A stretch of 64,000 nucleotides of DNA, taken from the NCBI RefSeq assembly GCF_003586445.1, contig NZ_CP030028.1, positions 2,060,501 to 2,124,500 of the forward strand, written 5' to 3'. The position numbers and the translations under genes are program-made. Source of the stretch: Bacillus sp. Y1. Lineage in GTDB: Bacteria; Bacillota; Bacilli; Bacillales; Cytobacillaceae. A model generated the notes under the pieces. The model searched no databases, was not told the origin of the DNA, and saw only the letters and a list, made by a program, of their open reading frames with translations. This document shows positions 25,741-37,356 of this stretch, piece by piece (position 1 is the first letter of the stretch; every line of letters begins with the position of its first letter).

Positions 25741-26346
25741 CTACCTACTTAAAAGAAGCAATTTTATCCCCAACCCAGCAAAAATTGTTCCCTTAAAGTA
25801 ATTAATAATGTTAGATACCAAAGCATTTCCACTCAATTTGTCTCTTAAACGTGAAGAGAATAATGAAACAATAAAAAAGACAATAAAGGTTTCTATGATG
25901 AAGATGATCCCTAAGAAAAAGATTTGAAACGATTCATCTCCCGTACCTACATGTACAAACTGTGGTAAAAAGGTTAAAAAGAAAATAGGCATTTTTGGAT
26001 TAGCAATATTCGTTATAAAACCTTTTCTAAAAAAACCCTTTGATTGAGCACTATCAGGTTCTAATTGAGTAGATTCACTTTTTTCACGAAAAGATTGAAT
26101 AGCTAAGAATAGTAAATAAACGGCTCCGCCATATTTAATTACCTCAAAAACAAAGGGTGATTTTTGAACGATAATCGACAAGCCAAACGCAGCAAGTAAG
26201 GTATGAATAAATGTTCCCGTTAAGGAACCTAAAATCGTACGGACTCCTGCTTTTATACCTGATGAAATACTTTGTGTAAGAACAAAGATCATATCGGGAC
26301 CAGGTATTAGAATGATAGATAACGACATGCAAATATAGAAAAACAT
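25741..26346 (-). CDS. LysE/RhtB-family amino-acid exporter
   Basis: 201 aa with five or six membrane helices. The N-terminal family motif reads LIPGPDMIFVLTQSISSGIKAG and is followed by LGSLTGTFIHTLLAAFGLS, then KGFFRKGFITNIANPKMPIFFLTFLPQFV. These proteins export amino acids or small amines. The substrate is unknown. The ATG is preceded by GAAGGAGTAGTACG. It converges on the DUF6944-like gene and stands alone. Confidence 0.85.
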   Translation of the reverse strand: MFFYICMSLSIILIPGPDMIFVLTQSISSGIKAGVRTILGSLTGTFIHTLLAAFGLSIIVQKSPFVFEVIKYGGAVYLLFLAIQSFREKSESTQLEPDSAQSKGFFRKGFITNIANPKMPIFFLTFLPQFVHVGTGDESFQIFFLGIIFIIETFIVFFIVSLFSSRLRDKLSGNALVSNIINYFKGTIFAGLGIKLLLLSR

Positions 26347-26524
26347 CGTACTACTCCTTCAAATTCTTATTTTTACATATTAAAACATAGAAAAAGAAAA
26401 TCTCTCAAGAGACTCTACTAATGTATTAGCAGTCTACCAAACTAAAGAATGACTAGTTTTTATGACTTTGTTGATTTAAGGGAAAAGATTTTTGGTAATG
26501 AGAATTTAAATAAGAAAAAAGGTG

Positions 26525-26783
26525 ATGAAGATTAATAGTTGATAAAGAGCGGAGAGAAACGATCTTCATAAGGCTGATGAAGATCAAAAGTCGATAAAGA
26601 ATGGAGAGGAGTGATCTTCATATGGCTAATGAAGATCAAAAGTTGATAAAAAAGGGAGAGAAATGATCTTCATAAGAATAATGAAGATCAAAAGTTGAAA
26701 AAAGTCAGTTTGAAACGACCTTCATAAGGTATGTGAAGACCGAAAGTCAGTAAAAGGCGTTCCTGAAACGGCTGCATAGGGCT
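26525..26783. repeat. Tandem array of 52-bp palindromic units (array 2)
   Basis: Five consecutive units of 52 bp. Each begins with (A/G)ATGAAGATC, continues AAAAGTYGATAAA, a purine-rich GGAGAG stretch, and ends GATCTTCATAWGG. TGAAGATC and GATCTTCA form 8-bp arms within a unit, and TCTTCAT...ATGAAGA forms a short hairpin across unit borders. The last two units are degenerate, with partly compensating changes (TGAAGACC). The rest of the 26347-26810 gap shows nothing else. Confidence 0.85.
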
Positions 26784-26810
26784 GGATGTAAACCAAATCT
26801 AAATAATGGT

Positions 26811-27533
26811 TTAACTTTGTCTATGTACTTCACGTGCGAGAGATTCTAGAATATACACGACTGGCACTTGAGTGGTAATATTGGCTTTTTCATAGATTTC
26901 TTCCGTCACGTAATATGCAATGTTTACATCAGATATTTTGGCAATTGTTGAACGTGTATTATTTGTAATGCTAATAATGGTACTTTTTTCTTGCTTTAGT
27001 TGGTTCAAGTGTTCTATCGTAAAAAAGTTTTCACCCGATACCGATAACGCGATCGTCACGCTTTTATCGTGGTGTTTGGAGTGAAGCTGTAAGAAAGGAT
27101 CCTTTATATAAAGTGAGAATTTCCCCAAACTAGAGAAATATCTGGCTCCGTATTCAGCAACAATACCTGAGCTGCCGCTCCCGATAAAAATAACATGATC
27201 GGCTTCTGCAATCAGTTTTGCTGCCTCTTTAATTTTAACTTCTAAATCTCCATTTAATGTTCGCTCGAAAAACTCAACTACTGAATGGTCTGAATATTTT
27301 AGTGTTGTTTTTTTCTCTTCGCCTAGATGCATTTTAAGCTTAACTTTAAACTCTGAAAAACCTTCGCAATTAAGTTTACGGCAAAAACGTAATATGGTCG
27401 CTGTGGAAACATGTGTTTCATCGGCTAATTCACGTATTCTCATATAGGCAACTTTCTCACCATTTTGGCAAACATAATTATATATAGATGTTTCTAATTC
27501 ATTGAATGATTTAATGACCTCGTTTGTAAACAT
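26811..27533 (-). CDS. MurR/RpiR-family transcriptional regulator
   Basis: 240 aa. An N-terminal HTH_6 domain includes MRIRELADETHVSTATILRFCRKLNCEGFSEFKVKLK; a SIS sugar-phosphate isomerase domain follows with HVIFIGSGSSGIVAEYGARYF and TIALSVSGENFFTIEHLNQ. It is divergent from a 6-phospho-beta-glucosidase gene with two palindromes between them, so it probably senses a phosphorylated sugar and controls that gene. The start ATG at 27533 has an AAGGAGAGG-type site upstream. Confidence 0.88.
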   Translation of the reverse strand: MFTNEVIKSFNELETSIYNYVCQNGEKVAYMRIRELADETHVSTATILRFCRKLNCEGFSEFKVKLKMHLGEEKKTTLKYSDHSVVEFFERTLNGDLEVKIKEAAKLIAEADHVIFIGSGSSGIVAEYGARYFSSLGKFSLYIKDPFLQLHSKHHDKSVTIALSVSGENFFTIEHLNQLKQEKSTIISITNNTRSTIAKISDVNIAYYVTEEIYEKANITTQVPVVYILESLAREVHRQS

Positions 27534-27585
27534 AAAAGGGAACCTCTCCTTAGAAATCGCTGCTCTTTAATCATACTTTTAATAA

Positions 27586-27631
27586 TGTAACATAGTGTTA
27601 CAACTTTGTAACGTATAACAACCGCTGTTAT
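27586..27631. promoter_or_regulatory. Two palindromic candidate operators for the RpiR regulator
   Basis: A perfect 17-bp palindrome, TGTAACA-TAG-TGTTACA, lies at 27586-27602. A second, ATAACA-ACCGC-TGTTAT, lies at 27615-27631. Both have the AACA/TGTT core and lie between the divergent regulator and glucosidase genes, with centres 29 bp apart. Confidence 0.65.
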
Positions 27632-27641
27632 TAAAAACTAG

Positions 27642-29192
<1,551 letters not shown>

Positions 29193-29212
29193 ATAGAAGC
29201 TAGTATTATTAG

Positions 29213-29244
29213 GAAGACATCTCATTTACTGGGATGTCTTTTTG
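29213..29244 (+). terminator. Terminator after GH1 gene
   Basis: AAGACATC / GATGTCTT stem followed by TTTTT, 20 bp after the stop codon. Confidence 0.85.
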
Positions 29245-29329
29245 GTGATGTAGTTTCGCGTGTGCTCGGAACTTTTTTACCTATAAAAGGAATTAAATGG
29301 TATTATGTTAGTAAAAAGTAGGAATGGTG

Positions 29330-30109
29330 ATGACGATTCTTTTAGGGCAGAAAAATATTCTAATGGCTATTTTGTTTTTGATGGGGATTTGTGTAATCTC
29401 CTATAAAATGTGGTTTGGGTCGATTACGATACTAATTGTATTTTTATTTCTTTATATAAAGCTCAGAAACTCTCGGTTTGTATGCTCGCTTTTTATCTTT
29501 TTCCTTGTTAGTTTAATAATTTATCAGATAATGAATATCGTGATAGGACAATATAATTTTCCAAGAGAGACGAAGATTCTTTTAAACAGATGTTTGCTTT
29601 TGATTATTGTAGCGGGATTATACATTTCTCATCGAGTAAGTGATAAGAAAATCTTTTTTTATCATCAAATGCCCCGCTGGAGTACCGTGATTGAATTACC
29701 TTTTCACTCCATAAAGTTGTCCAATTTAATGATCATTGTGATTGTTTCTTCCGGAGCAGCATTTCTACCATTTGTTTTACAACAAGAACTTTTTATAACC
29801 AAATCATTTATCGTATTTTGTGTCTTATTTTCACTCATTAACGCTACACTTGAGGAACTAATCTGGCGGGGGATGTTATTATCAAGCTTAGTGAAATTTG
29901 TTTCGGTATCTTACGCACTTGCTGTCACAAGTATTGGCTTTGGATTGTTGCATCTTATTATAGGCATTCCATTTATTCTTTGTCTCTTTTTTTCTGTAGG
30001 AGGGCTTTTCTATGGAGTGATGGTTTTAAAAACAAATAGCATTTACCCATCTATTATTTTTCATATCGTGATTAATATAGGCATGGTGCTTAGTGGCTTT
30101 ATTCTTTAA
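29330..30109 (+). CDS. CPBP-family intramembrane metalloprotease
   Basis: About 259 aa with seven or eight membrane helices. The ATG at 29330 is preferred over that at 29324 because TAGGA lies six bases before it. Catalytic motifs of the CPBP (CAAX protease-like, Abi) family are seen: motif 1 EELIWRGMLL, motif 2 FGLLHLIIG and motif 3 HIVINIGMVL. Members cleave prenylated proteins in eukaryotes; bacterial members have roles in bacteriocin immunity and signalling. No bacteriocin gene is nearby, so its role is unknown. The following 155-bp gap up to scrR shows no clear feature. Confidence 0.8.
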   Translation: MTILLGQKNILMAILFLMGICVISYKMWFGSITILIVFLFLYIKLRNSRFVCSLFIFFLVSLIIYQIMNIVIGQYNFPRETKILLNRCLLLIIVAGLYISHRVSDKKIFFYHQMPRWSTVIELPFHSIKLSNLMIIVIVSSGAAFLPFVLQQELFITKSFIVFCVLFSLINATLEELIWRGMLLSSLVKFVSVSYALAVTSIGFGLLHLIIGIPFILCLFFSVGGLFYGVMVLKTNSIYPSIIFHIVINIGMVLSGFIL

Positions 30110-30265
30110 TTAGGGCTCAAAGCAAAGAAATAATTGGACCAGAAATTTATCACATGTCCTATTCAAGTATTTAGAACAACGATTCCACTAGTACCTGCTC
30201 TAAATTTGAAAAATCCCCGATTAAGGAGGATAATTACATAGAAGAATTTATAACGGAGTGACAAT

Positions 30266-31261
30266 ATGACAACAATTACAGATATTGCTCGTATCGCTGG
30301 TGTGGCAAAGAGTACCGTTTCGCGTTACTTGAACGGTGGGTCGATTGGAGATGCGACAAAACTGAAAATAGAGAGAGTGATAAACGAGACGGGGTATGTT
30401 CCGAATACGTTTGCTCAAAGTTTAAAGGCAAAGAAGACGAGTATTATTGGAACCGTTGTTCCGCGGCTAGATTCTTTTGCTTCTGCAAGAACACTCATTG
30501 GGATTGATGAACAACTCAGAGAAGTTGGATGCCAAATGGTCATCTCGAATACAAGTCAAGATGAAGCAAGAGAAATAGAGAGTCTTTACAGTTTTGCAAG
30601 ACAAAAGGTAGCAGGAATTATTTTGTTGGCGACTAAAATAACCGATCAGCATCTAGAAGCTTTTGAAAAAATTGATATACCGGTCCTTCTCGTAGGCCAA
30701 CAGCATCAAGAAGTTTATAGTATTATCCATCAAGATTACGAAGCAGCAAAAGCAATAGGGAAACATGTTTTGGAGAAAGGTCATAGAAAAATAGCTTATT
30801 TAGGTGTAACACCAAAAGATATTTCTGTAGGTGTGCAACGGAGAGATGGCTTCAAAGATGCAGTTTCAGGTATTGAAGGGTGCGAGGTCATATATTATGA
30901 AACAGGTTTTGGGATGGGTGAGGCTCTTGAGCAAGCGACACGTATTATTGAAGATTTTCAACCATCGATCATCGTCTGTGCGACAGATAATATTGCCCTA
31001 GGTGCTTGTAAAGCAGCCTTTATAAAGGGATTAGATATTCCAAAGGATTTATCTGTTACGGGGTTTGGTGGATATGAGGTGACAGAGTACATTCATCCAA
31101 GCCTCACGACTGTCAAATACGAATTTAAAGATGCGGGGAAAATAGCTGCGCAAAAAATACTTAAATTAATTGAAGGAGAACAAATAGAAAAAATTACCTA
31201 CACAAATTTTGAATTAATTTCTCGTGGAAGCGTTGACAGTTTCATAAAACATGAATTATAA
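30266..31261 (+). CDS. scrR: LacI-family repressor of the sucrose operon
   Basis: 331 aa. The N-terminal LacI HTH reads TITDIARIAGVAKSTVSRYLNG, and the hinge helix is in TGYVPNTFAQSLKAKK. A periplasmic-binding-like effector domain follows (VPVLLVGQQHQEV, IVCATDNIALGACKAAFI, DLSVTGFGGYEVTEYIHPSLTTV). It is encoded directly upstream of scrA, with four GGAACCGGTTCC-type operators between. By analogy with ScrR, the inducer is probably fructose or a fructose phosphate; this is inference. Confidence 0.88.
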   Translation: MTTITDIARIAGVAKSTVSRYLNGGSIGDATKLKIERVINETGYVPNTFAQSLKAKKTSIIGTVVPRLDSFASARTLIGIDEQLREVGCQMVISNTSQDEAREIESLYSFARQKVAGIILLATKITDQHLEAFEKIDIPVLLVGQQHQEVYSIIHQDYEAAKAIGKHVLEKGHRKIAYLGVTPKDISVGVQRRDGFKDAVSGIEGCEVIYYETGFGMGEALEQATRIIEDFQPSIIVCATDNIALGACKAAFIKGLDIPKDLSVTGFGGYEVTEYIHPSLTTVKYEFKDAGKIAAQKILKLIEGEQIEKITYTNFELISRGSVDSFIKHEL

Positions 31262-31271
31262 TCAACCTATC

Positions 31272-31376
31272 GGAACCGGTTCCAAAAACAAACACCTAGG
31301 AACCGGTGAAATAATATTTATAAAAGGAACCGGTTCCATCGCTTAAATTTTTTTAACCAATTTTGGAATCGGTTCC
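31272..31376. promoter_or_regulatory. Four ScrR operator candidates
   Basis: Perfect palindromes GGAACCGGTTCC at 31272-31283 and 31326-31337; one-base variant GGAATCGGTTCC at 31365-31376; and degenerate GGAACCGGTGAA at 31299-31310. Centres are 27, 27 and 39 bp apart. The central CpG palindrome is typical for LacI-family operators. The last site lies just upstream of the scrA ribosome binding site (AAGGAGGAAA). Confidence 0.85.
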
Positions 31377-31401
31377 ACAATAGAATAAGGAGGAAATACC
31401 A

Positions 31402-32850
31402 ATGAATTATTCATTAATTGCTGAGGAAATTCTTAAAGCTATTGGCGGCAAGGAAAATGTTTCAGCAGCTGCACATTGTGCAACAAGACTTCGATTAGTA
31501 TTAGAGGATGAAAGCTTAGTAGATACAAATGTTCTTGAAGAAATGGATGTAGTAAAGGGAACGTTCTCAACTGGAGGTCAGTATCAGATTATCCTTGGTT
31601 CCGGAACGGTAAATGAAGTATATAAAGAGTTTACTAGATTAACAAATATAGAAGAAATGTCTACGAGCGACGTAAAGGACGCTGGTTCAAAGAAAATGAA
31701 TCCGCTTCAACGTTTTGTAAAGATGCTTTCGGATATCTTTGTACCTATTATCCCAGCGATTGTAGCTGGTGGTTTATTGATGGGGATTAACAATCTATTA
31801 ACGGCTCAAGACTTATTTATCGCCGGAAAATCGCTTGTTGAAGCAAAGCCCGAACTTGCTGATTTAGCTGCACTTATTAATACGTTTGCGAATGCTGCAT
31901 TTGTTTTCTTACCGATTTTAATTGGATTTTCAGCCACAAAACGTTTTGGCGGCAATCAGTATTTAGGGGCAGCTCTTGGAATGCTGATGGTTCACCCAGA
32001 CTTATTGAATGGGTATGGTTACGGAGATGCTTTGTTAAATGGAACGATTCCGGTTTGGAACATTCTTGGCTTGGAAATCGAAAAGGTCGGATATCAGGGT
32101 AGTGTTCTACCAGTTCTTGCAGCATCGTTTATTTTAGCAAAAATTGAAAACGGTTTACGCAAAGTGATTCCATCTGCATTAGATAACTTATTAACGCCAT
32201 TATTAACTATATTTGTTACAGGTCTTTTAACATTCACAGCAGTTGGCCCTATAACACGTTCGGCAGGGAACTTACTAACTGACGGCTTAATTTGGTTGTA
32301 TGACACGACTGGTTTTATCGGGGGAGCAATCTTTGGCCTTCTTTATGCGCCAATTGTTATCACAGGTATGCACCACAGCTTTATTGCAGTAGAAACGCAA
32401 CTCCTAGCAGATATGGCTAAAACAGGCGGTTCTTTTATCTTCGTTATTGCTGCCATGTCAAATATTGCACAAGGTGCATCAACACTGGCGGTCCTTTTAA
32501 TTACGAAGAATGCCAAGACAAAAGGTGTTGCTTCAGCAGCAGGTATCTCAGCGTTACTCGGTATTACGGAGCCTGCTATGTTCGGAGTGAATTTAAAGCT
32601 GCGTTTTCCATTTATCGGTGCCATTATCGGATCATCGGTAGGAGCAGGGTTTGTGACGCTATTAAAAGTAAAAGCTGTTGCTCTTGGTGCGGCGGGACTT
32701 CCTGGGATTATCTCTATTAAGCCTGGATCCATTATCTCTTATATTATCGGTATGGCAATTGCCTTTTCAGTAGCCTTTGCTGTGACCTATGTATTAGGGA
32801 AGCGTGAGGAAAAGAAAGAAAAGAAGAAAAACGGGCTTAAAGCAGCTTAA
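31402..32850 (+). CDS. scrA: PTS sucrose-specific EIIBC component
   Basis: 482 aa. The EIIB domain (residues 1-85) carries the phosphorylated Cys in AAAHCATRLRLVLEDES (near residue 26). The EIIC domain follows, with about ten membrane helices, including FVPIIPAIVAGGLLMGINNL and GITEPAMFGVNLKLRFPFIG. No IIA domain is fused, so it needs a IIA in trans, as does B. subtilis SacP. It imports sucrose as sucrose-6-phosphate, the substrate of the next gene. The tail is lysine-rich. Confidence 0.93.
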   Translation: MNYSLIAEEILKAIGGKENVSAAAHCATRLRLVLEDESLVDTNVLEEMDVVKGTFSTGGQYQIILGSGTVNEVYKEFTRLTNIEEMSTSDVKDAGSKKMNPLQRFVKMLSDIFVPIIPAIVAGGLLMGINNLLTAQDLFIAGKSLVEAKPELADLAALINTFANAAFVFLPILIGFSATKRFGGNQYLGAALGMLMVHPDLLNGYGYGDALLNGTIPVWNILGLEIEKVGYQGSVLPVLAASFILAKIENGLRKVIPSALDNLLTPLLTIFVTGLLTFTAVGPITRSAGNLLTDGLIWLYDTTGFIGGAIFGLLYAPIVITGMHHSFIAVETQLLADMAKTGGSFIFVIAAMSNIAQGASTLAVLLITKNAKTKGVASAAGISALLGITEPAMFGVNLKLRFPFIGAIIGSSVGAGFVTLLKVKAVALGAAGLPGIISIKPGSIISYIIGMAIAFSVAFAVTYVLGKREEKKEKKKNGLKAA

Positions 32851-32917
32851 GACTGAAAAATGAGGAGGGAGAATCGCGATTTTGATTCCCCTCTGTTTGC
32901 ATAAGGAGAAGACTTAC

Positions 32918-34396
32918 ATGGAATGGACAAAAGAACGAAGATATCGAACGTTGGAAGAAGCAAGCCAGGAAGAAGTACTTGAATTGGAACAAAGAGTGAA
33001 TAATTCAGTCTGGCGACAAACTTTTCATATACAACCGAATACAGGATTATTAAACGACCCAAACGGTTTTTCCTACTTTAACGGTGAATATCATTTATTT
33101 TATCAATGGTTCCCTTTAGGACCGGTTCACGGGTTGAAATATTGGTATCATGTGAAATCAAAGGACTTGGTGAACTGGGAAGACGCAGGAATTGGGATCA
33201 AGCCAGGTGACTATTTTGATAGTCATGGTGCTTACTCAGGGAGTGCCATCGAACATGAGGGGAAGTTATATTTACTTTATACAGGAAACACACGTGATAA
33301 TGATTGGGGAAGGAATCCATATCAATGTTTAGCCGTGATGAATCATGATGGGGAAATAACTAAGCTCCCTCCGGTTCTCTCTGAGGTACCAGAAGGATAT
33401 ACCGATCATTTTCGTGATCCGAAAATATGGAAAAAAGACAATCAGTTTTTTATGGTGATTGGAGCTCAAAGAACAAATGAAACAGGGTGTATAGTCCTTT
33501 ATCAATCAAATGATTTATTGAGTTGGTCCTTTAAAGGTGAAATGAAAACAGAGCTTCCTCAATTCGGTTATATGTGGGAATGTCCCGATTATTTTGAACT
33601 GGGTGATCAGGGAATTCTAGTTTTTTCACCACAAGGAATTGCTCCAAATGGTGATTTATATCAAAATATTTATCAATCTGGATACCTGATAGGAAATCAA
33701 CTTGATGTGGAGAATGGTTTATTTTCCCACGGAGAGTTTCAAGAACTGGATCGTGGCTTTGATTTCTACGCACCACAAACGATGGAGGATCATAAGGGGA
33801 GACGTATCTTAGTTGGATGGGTTGGTCTTCCGGAAATCGACTATCCTACGGATTCACATGGTTGGGCTCATTGTCTATCCTTACCAAGAGAGCTAACCGA
33901 AAAAAATGGGAAACTACTTCAAAATCCAGTAAAAGAATTACAAGGGTTAAGAAAAAATGAAAAAAGTATAGAGGATACTCTTCACGATGAAGGTAAATCC
34001 TATGCTGGGTTCACCGGCACGACTTATGAGCTAATTACTGAATTTCAAAACCAAGATGCAAAAACCTTTGGGATTGAATTTCGTACAGGAAAAAATGAAA
34101 AAACAATCATAACTTATGATACGATAGAAAAGAAGCTAGTCCTCGATCGGACACATTCTGGAACATCCTTTGCCACGTCTTATGGGACAGAGAGAAAATG
34201 TACGATAGACAGCAAGAAAGTTAAGCTTCAGATGTTTGTGGATGTGTCCTCAGTTGAGATTTTTGTTAATGATGGAGAAGAAGTTTTTACCAGTAGAATC
34301 TTTCCTAGCCGAGAGAGTGAAGGAATCCGCTTTATTGCTACAGGAGGGAAGGTTTCTTTTCAGGCAAAGAAATGGGAATTACAAACAAATCAGTAG
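32918..34396 (+). CDS. scrB: Sucrose-6-phosphate hydrolase (GH32)
   Basis: 492 aa. The ATG at 32918 follows ATAAGGAGAAGACTTAC. GH32 motifs are intact: nucleophile Asp in LLNDPNGF (near residue 47), transition-state RDPK, and acid/base Glu in WECPD (near 221), followed by a C-terminal beta-sandwich (VDVSSVEIFVNDGEEVF). It splits sucrose-6-phosphate into glucose-6-phosphate and fructose. The gene is 67 bp after scrA and 14 bp before the fructokinase gene. Confidence 0.94.
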   Translation: MEWTKERRYRTLEEASQEEVLELEQRVNNSVWRQTFHIQPNTGLLNDPNGFSYFNGEYHLFYQWFPLGPVHGLKYWYHVKSKDLVNWEDAGIGIKPGDYFDSHGAYSGSAIEHEGKLYLLYTGNTRDNDWGRNPYQCLAVMNHDGEITKLPPVLSEVPEGYTDHFRDPKIWKKDNQFFMVIGAQRTNETGCIVLYQSNDLLSWSFKGEMKTELPQFGYMWECPDYFELGDQGILVFSPQGIAPNGDLYQNIYQSGYLIGNQLDVENGLFSHGEFQELDRGFDFYAPQTMEDHKGRRILVGWVGLPEIDYPTDSHGWAHCLSLPRELTEKNGKLLQNPVKELQGLRKNEKSIEDTLHDEGKSYAGFTGTTYELITEFQNQDAKTFGIEFRTGKNEKTIITYDTIEKKLVLDRTHSGTSFATSYGTERKCTIDSKKVKLQMFVDVSSVEIFVNDGEEVFTSRIFPSRESEGIRFIATGGKVSFQAKKWELQTNQ

Positions 34397-34410
34397 AAAG
34401 GGGTAGGAAA

Positions 34411-35379
34411 ATGGGGAAGTTATTTTCTATCGGAGAAGTATTAATTGATTTTATCCCTTTGGAAAAAGGAAAAGCATTAAAGGATGTTATTTCTTTTGAA
34501 CGTGCACCAGGAGGAGCTCCAGCTAACGTAGCGGCAGCGGTTGCCAAATATGGTGGATCCTCTTCTATGATTACTAAGCTGGGAGTAGATGCGTTTGGTG
34601 ATTTTTTAGTAGAAAAGTTGGAAGAAGCCGGCGTAGAGACAGATAAGGTCAGCAGAACGTCTGAGGCCAATACAGGTCTTGCCTTTGTTTCTCTTCGACT
34701 AGATGGAGAGAGAGATTTTTCTTTTTACCGTAATCCATCAGCTGATTTACTGTTAGATGAAGCAGAAATTGATGAAGAGTGGTTTAATAAGGGAGACATT
34801 CTCCACTTTTGTTCGGTTGACTTAGTTGAAAGCCCAATGAAGCAGGCGCATACGAAAGCGATTCGAGCGATGAAAGCAAAAGGCGGCCTTGTTAGTTTTG
34901 ATCCCAATGTAAGACTTCCCCTCTGGAAGTATGCAGAAGAATGCAAAAATACCATTCTGGCATTTATTCCAGAGGCTCATATCGTCAAAATTTCGGATGA
35001 AGAGCTTGAATTTATTACAGGGATAGCTGACGAAGAAACGGCCATTTCTTCTCTATTTCAAGGAGAGGTAAAAGCAATCATTTATACCAAAGGAGCCAGT
35101 GGTGCAGAACTTTATATAAATGGCAAAAAGTACGAATCTCATGGTTTTAAAGCAAATGTACAAGATACAACAGGTGCTGGAGATGCTTTTATTGGTGGCT
35201 TCTTATACAAGCTTTTAGAAAATAACGCCAGTATTGAAGAATTAGAACAACTACTAGAGACAAAAGCGGAGGAATTTCTTACATTCGCGAATGCAAGTGG
35301 GGCATTAACTACAGAAGGAAAGGGAGCGATTTCTGCTCTTCCTACAGTAGAGGATATTAATAAATTGATCAATAAATAG
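34411..35379 (+). CDS. scrK: Fructokinase (PfkB/ribokinase family)
   Basis: 322 aa, starting MGKLFSIGEVLIDFIPLEKG after AGAAAGGGGTAGGAAA. The PfkB signatures ERAPGGAPANVAAAVAKYGG and DTTGAGDAFIGGF (catalytic Asp near residue 258) are intact. It phosphorylates the fructose released by ScrB. Its place as the last gene of scrRABK and the downstream terminator support the name. The substrate is inferred from context. Confidence 0.92.
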   Translation: MGKLFSIGEVLIDFIPLEKGKALKDVISFERAPGGAPANVAAAVAKYGGSSSMITKLGVDAFGDFLVEKLEEAGVETDKVSRTSEANTGLAFVSLRLDGERDFSFYRNPSADLLLDEAEIDEEWFNKGDILHFCSVDLVESPMKQAHTKAIRAMKAKGGLVSFDPNVRLPLWKYAEECKNTILAFIPEAHIVKISDEELEFITGIADEETAISSLFQGEVKAIIYTKGASGAELYINGKKYESHGFKANVQDTTGAGDAFIGGFLYKLLENNASIEELEQLLETKAEEFLTFANASGALTTEGKGAISALPTVEDINKLINK

Positions 35380-35419
35380 CGAAAAGGAACTTGCTGTGAA
35401 TATAGCAAGTTCCTTTTCG
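35380..35419. terminator. Bidirectional terminator between scrK and map
   Basis: CGAAAAGGAACTTGCT / AGCAAGTTCCTTTTCG perfect 16-bp stem. The A- and T-rich ends allow it to work for both convergent genes. Confidence 0.88.
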
Positions 35420-35442
35420 TAATTGTGCTTGAACATATCAAT

Positions 35443-36198
<756 letters not shown>

Positions 36199-36312
36199 TC
36201 AATAAAATTAAATAAAAGTTCGATTGTTCTAGAATACCCTTTTCTTGCGGGAAAATCCACTTTTACTAATCAAGAAAGAATGGTGAAAAAAGTTCTCTAA
36301 AATTACATAAAG

Positions 36313-36330
36313 TTAGCACCAGATACTAAT
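36313..36330. promoter_or_regulatory. FapR-type operator before fabH
   Basis: TTAGCACCAGATACTAAT matches 15 of 18 positions of the FapR consensus core TTAGTACCTGGTACTAAT. It lies immediately upstream of a TATAAT -10 (36338-36343), so bound repressor would block RNA polymerase. FapR, sensing malonyl-CoA, controls fabHB in B. subtilis. Confidence 0.72.
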
Positions 36331-36372
36331 AGTTAGTTATAATGAATGTATATCTATTAATGAGGTGAAGGA

Positions 36373-37356
36373 ATGAAGGACTCGAGAGCACAAATCACTG
36401 CCGTAGGTTCGTATGTACCAGAGAAAATACTAACAAATGAAGATTTAGAGCGGATGGTTGAAACAAACAATGAATGGATCATCAAACGCACTGGTATAAA
36501 GGAAAGAAGAATAGCAAGCCAACAAGAGTTTACAAGTGATATTTGTGTAAAAGCGGTAGAAAATTTAATCGAAAAAAATAACAAGACTGTTCATGATGTA
36601 GATATGATTATTGTATGTACCATGACTCCAGATTTCAAAACTCCAAGTGTTGCTGCATTAGTCCAAGCTAAGCTCGGAATTCCTCATACCGGAGCGATTG
36701 ATCTGAATGCGGCATGCGCAGGGTTTACCTATGGTTTACACGTTGCCAATGGTTTAGTTACTGCTGGTTTGAATAAAAAGGTTTTGGTTATTGGGGCAGA
36801 AACGATGTCAAAAATAACTGATTTTACTGATAGAACGACTTGCGTATTATTTGGTGATGGTGGGGGAGCGGTTCTTGTGGAATATAATGAAGATAGTCCA
36901 AGTTTCCTCTCCTCACATTTAGGTTCACAAGGGGAACTTGGGAAGAACTTATACTGTACAGATTTATCTGAGAGTATAAACGGAGAAAGCCTAACGGCAA
37001 CAGGAAACATTACACAAAATGGGCGAGAAGTATATAAATGGGCTGTTAATACGGTTCCAAAAGGGATGTTGTCCGTACTAGAAAAGACAGACATAAGCTT
37101 ACAAGAAATTGATTGGTTTGTACCACACAGTGCGAATCTTAGAATCATTGAGTCCATTTGTGAAAGAAGCCATTTTCCGATAGAAAAAACACTAAAAAGC
37201 TTAGTGGAATACGGGAATACCTCTGCAGCAACAATCCCTCTTGCATTGGATAAAGGGGTAACGGAGGGGAAAATAAAACGTGGAGATAAAATTTTATTAT
37301 ACGGCTTCGGTGGAGGTTTAACTCACGCCGGGGTGTTGTTGGAGTGGACAGTGTAG
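36373..37356 (+). CDS. fabH: Beta-ketoacyl-ACP synthase III (FabH)
   Basis: 327 aa. It condenses an acyl-CoA primer with malonyl-ACP to start fatty-acid synthesis. The catalytic triad is seen: Cys in DLNAACAGFTYGL (near residue 115), His in WFVPHSANLRI and Asn in VEYGNTSAATIPLAL. Bacilli usually have two enzymes; an isolated gene with a FapR-type operator fits FabHB. The ATG follows GAGGTGAAGG. The 150 bp downstream before the next small gene show nothing definite. Confidence 0.92.
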   Translation: MKDSRAQITAVGSYVPEKILTNEDLERMVETNNEWIIKRTGIKERRIASQQEFTSDICVKAVENLIEKNNKTVHDVDMIIVCTMTPDFKTPSVAALVQAKLGIPHTGAIDLNAACAGFTYGLHVANGLVTAGLNKKVLVIGAETMSKITDFTDRTTCVLFGDGGGAVLVEYNEDSPSFLSSHLGSQGELGKNLYCTDLSESINGESLTATGNITQNGREVYKWAVNTVPKGMLSVLEKTDISLQEIDWFVPHSANLRIIESICERSHFPIEKTLKSLVEYGNTSAATIPLALDKGVTEGKIKRGDKILLYGFGGGLTHAGVLLEWTV

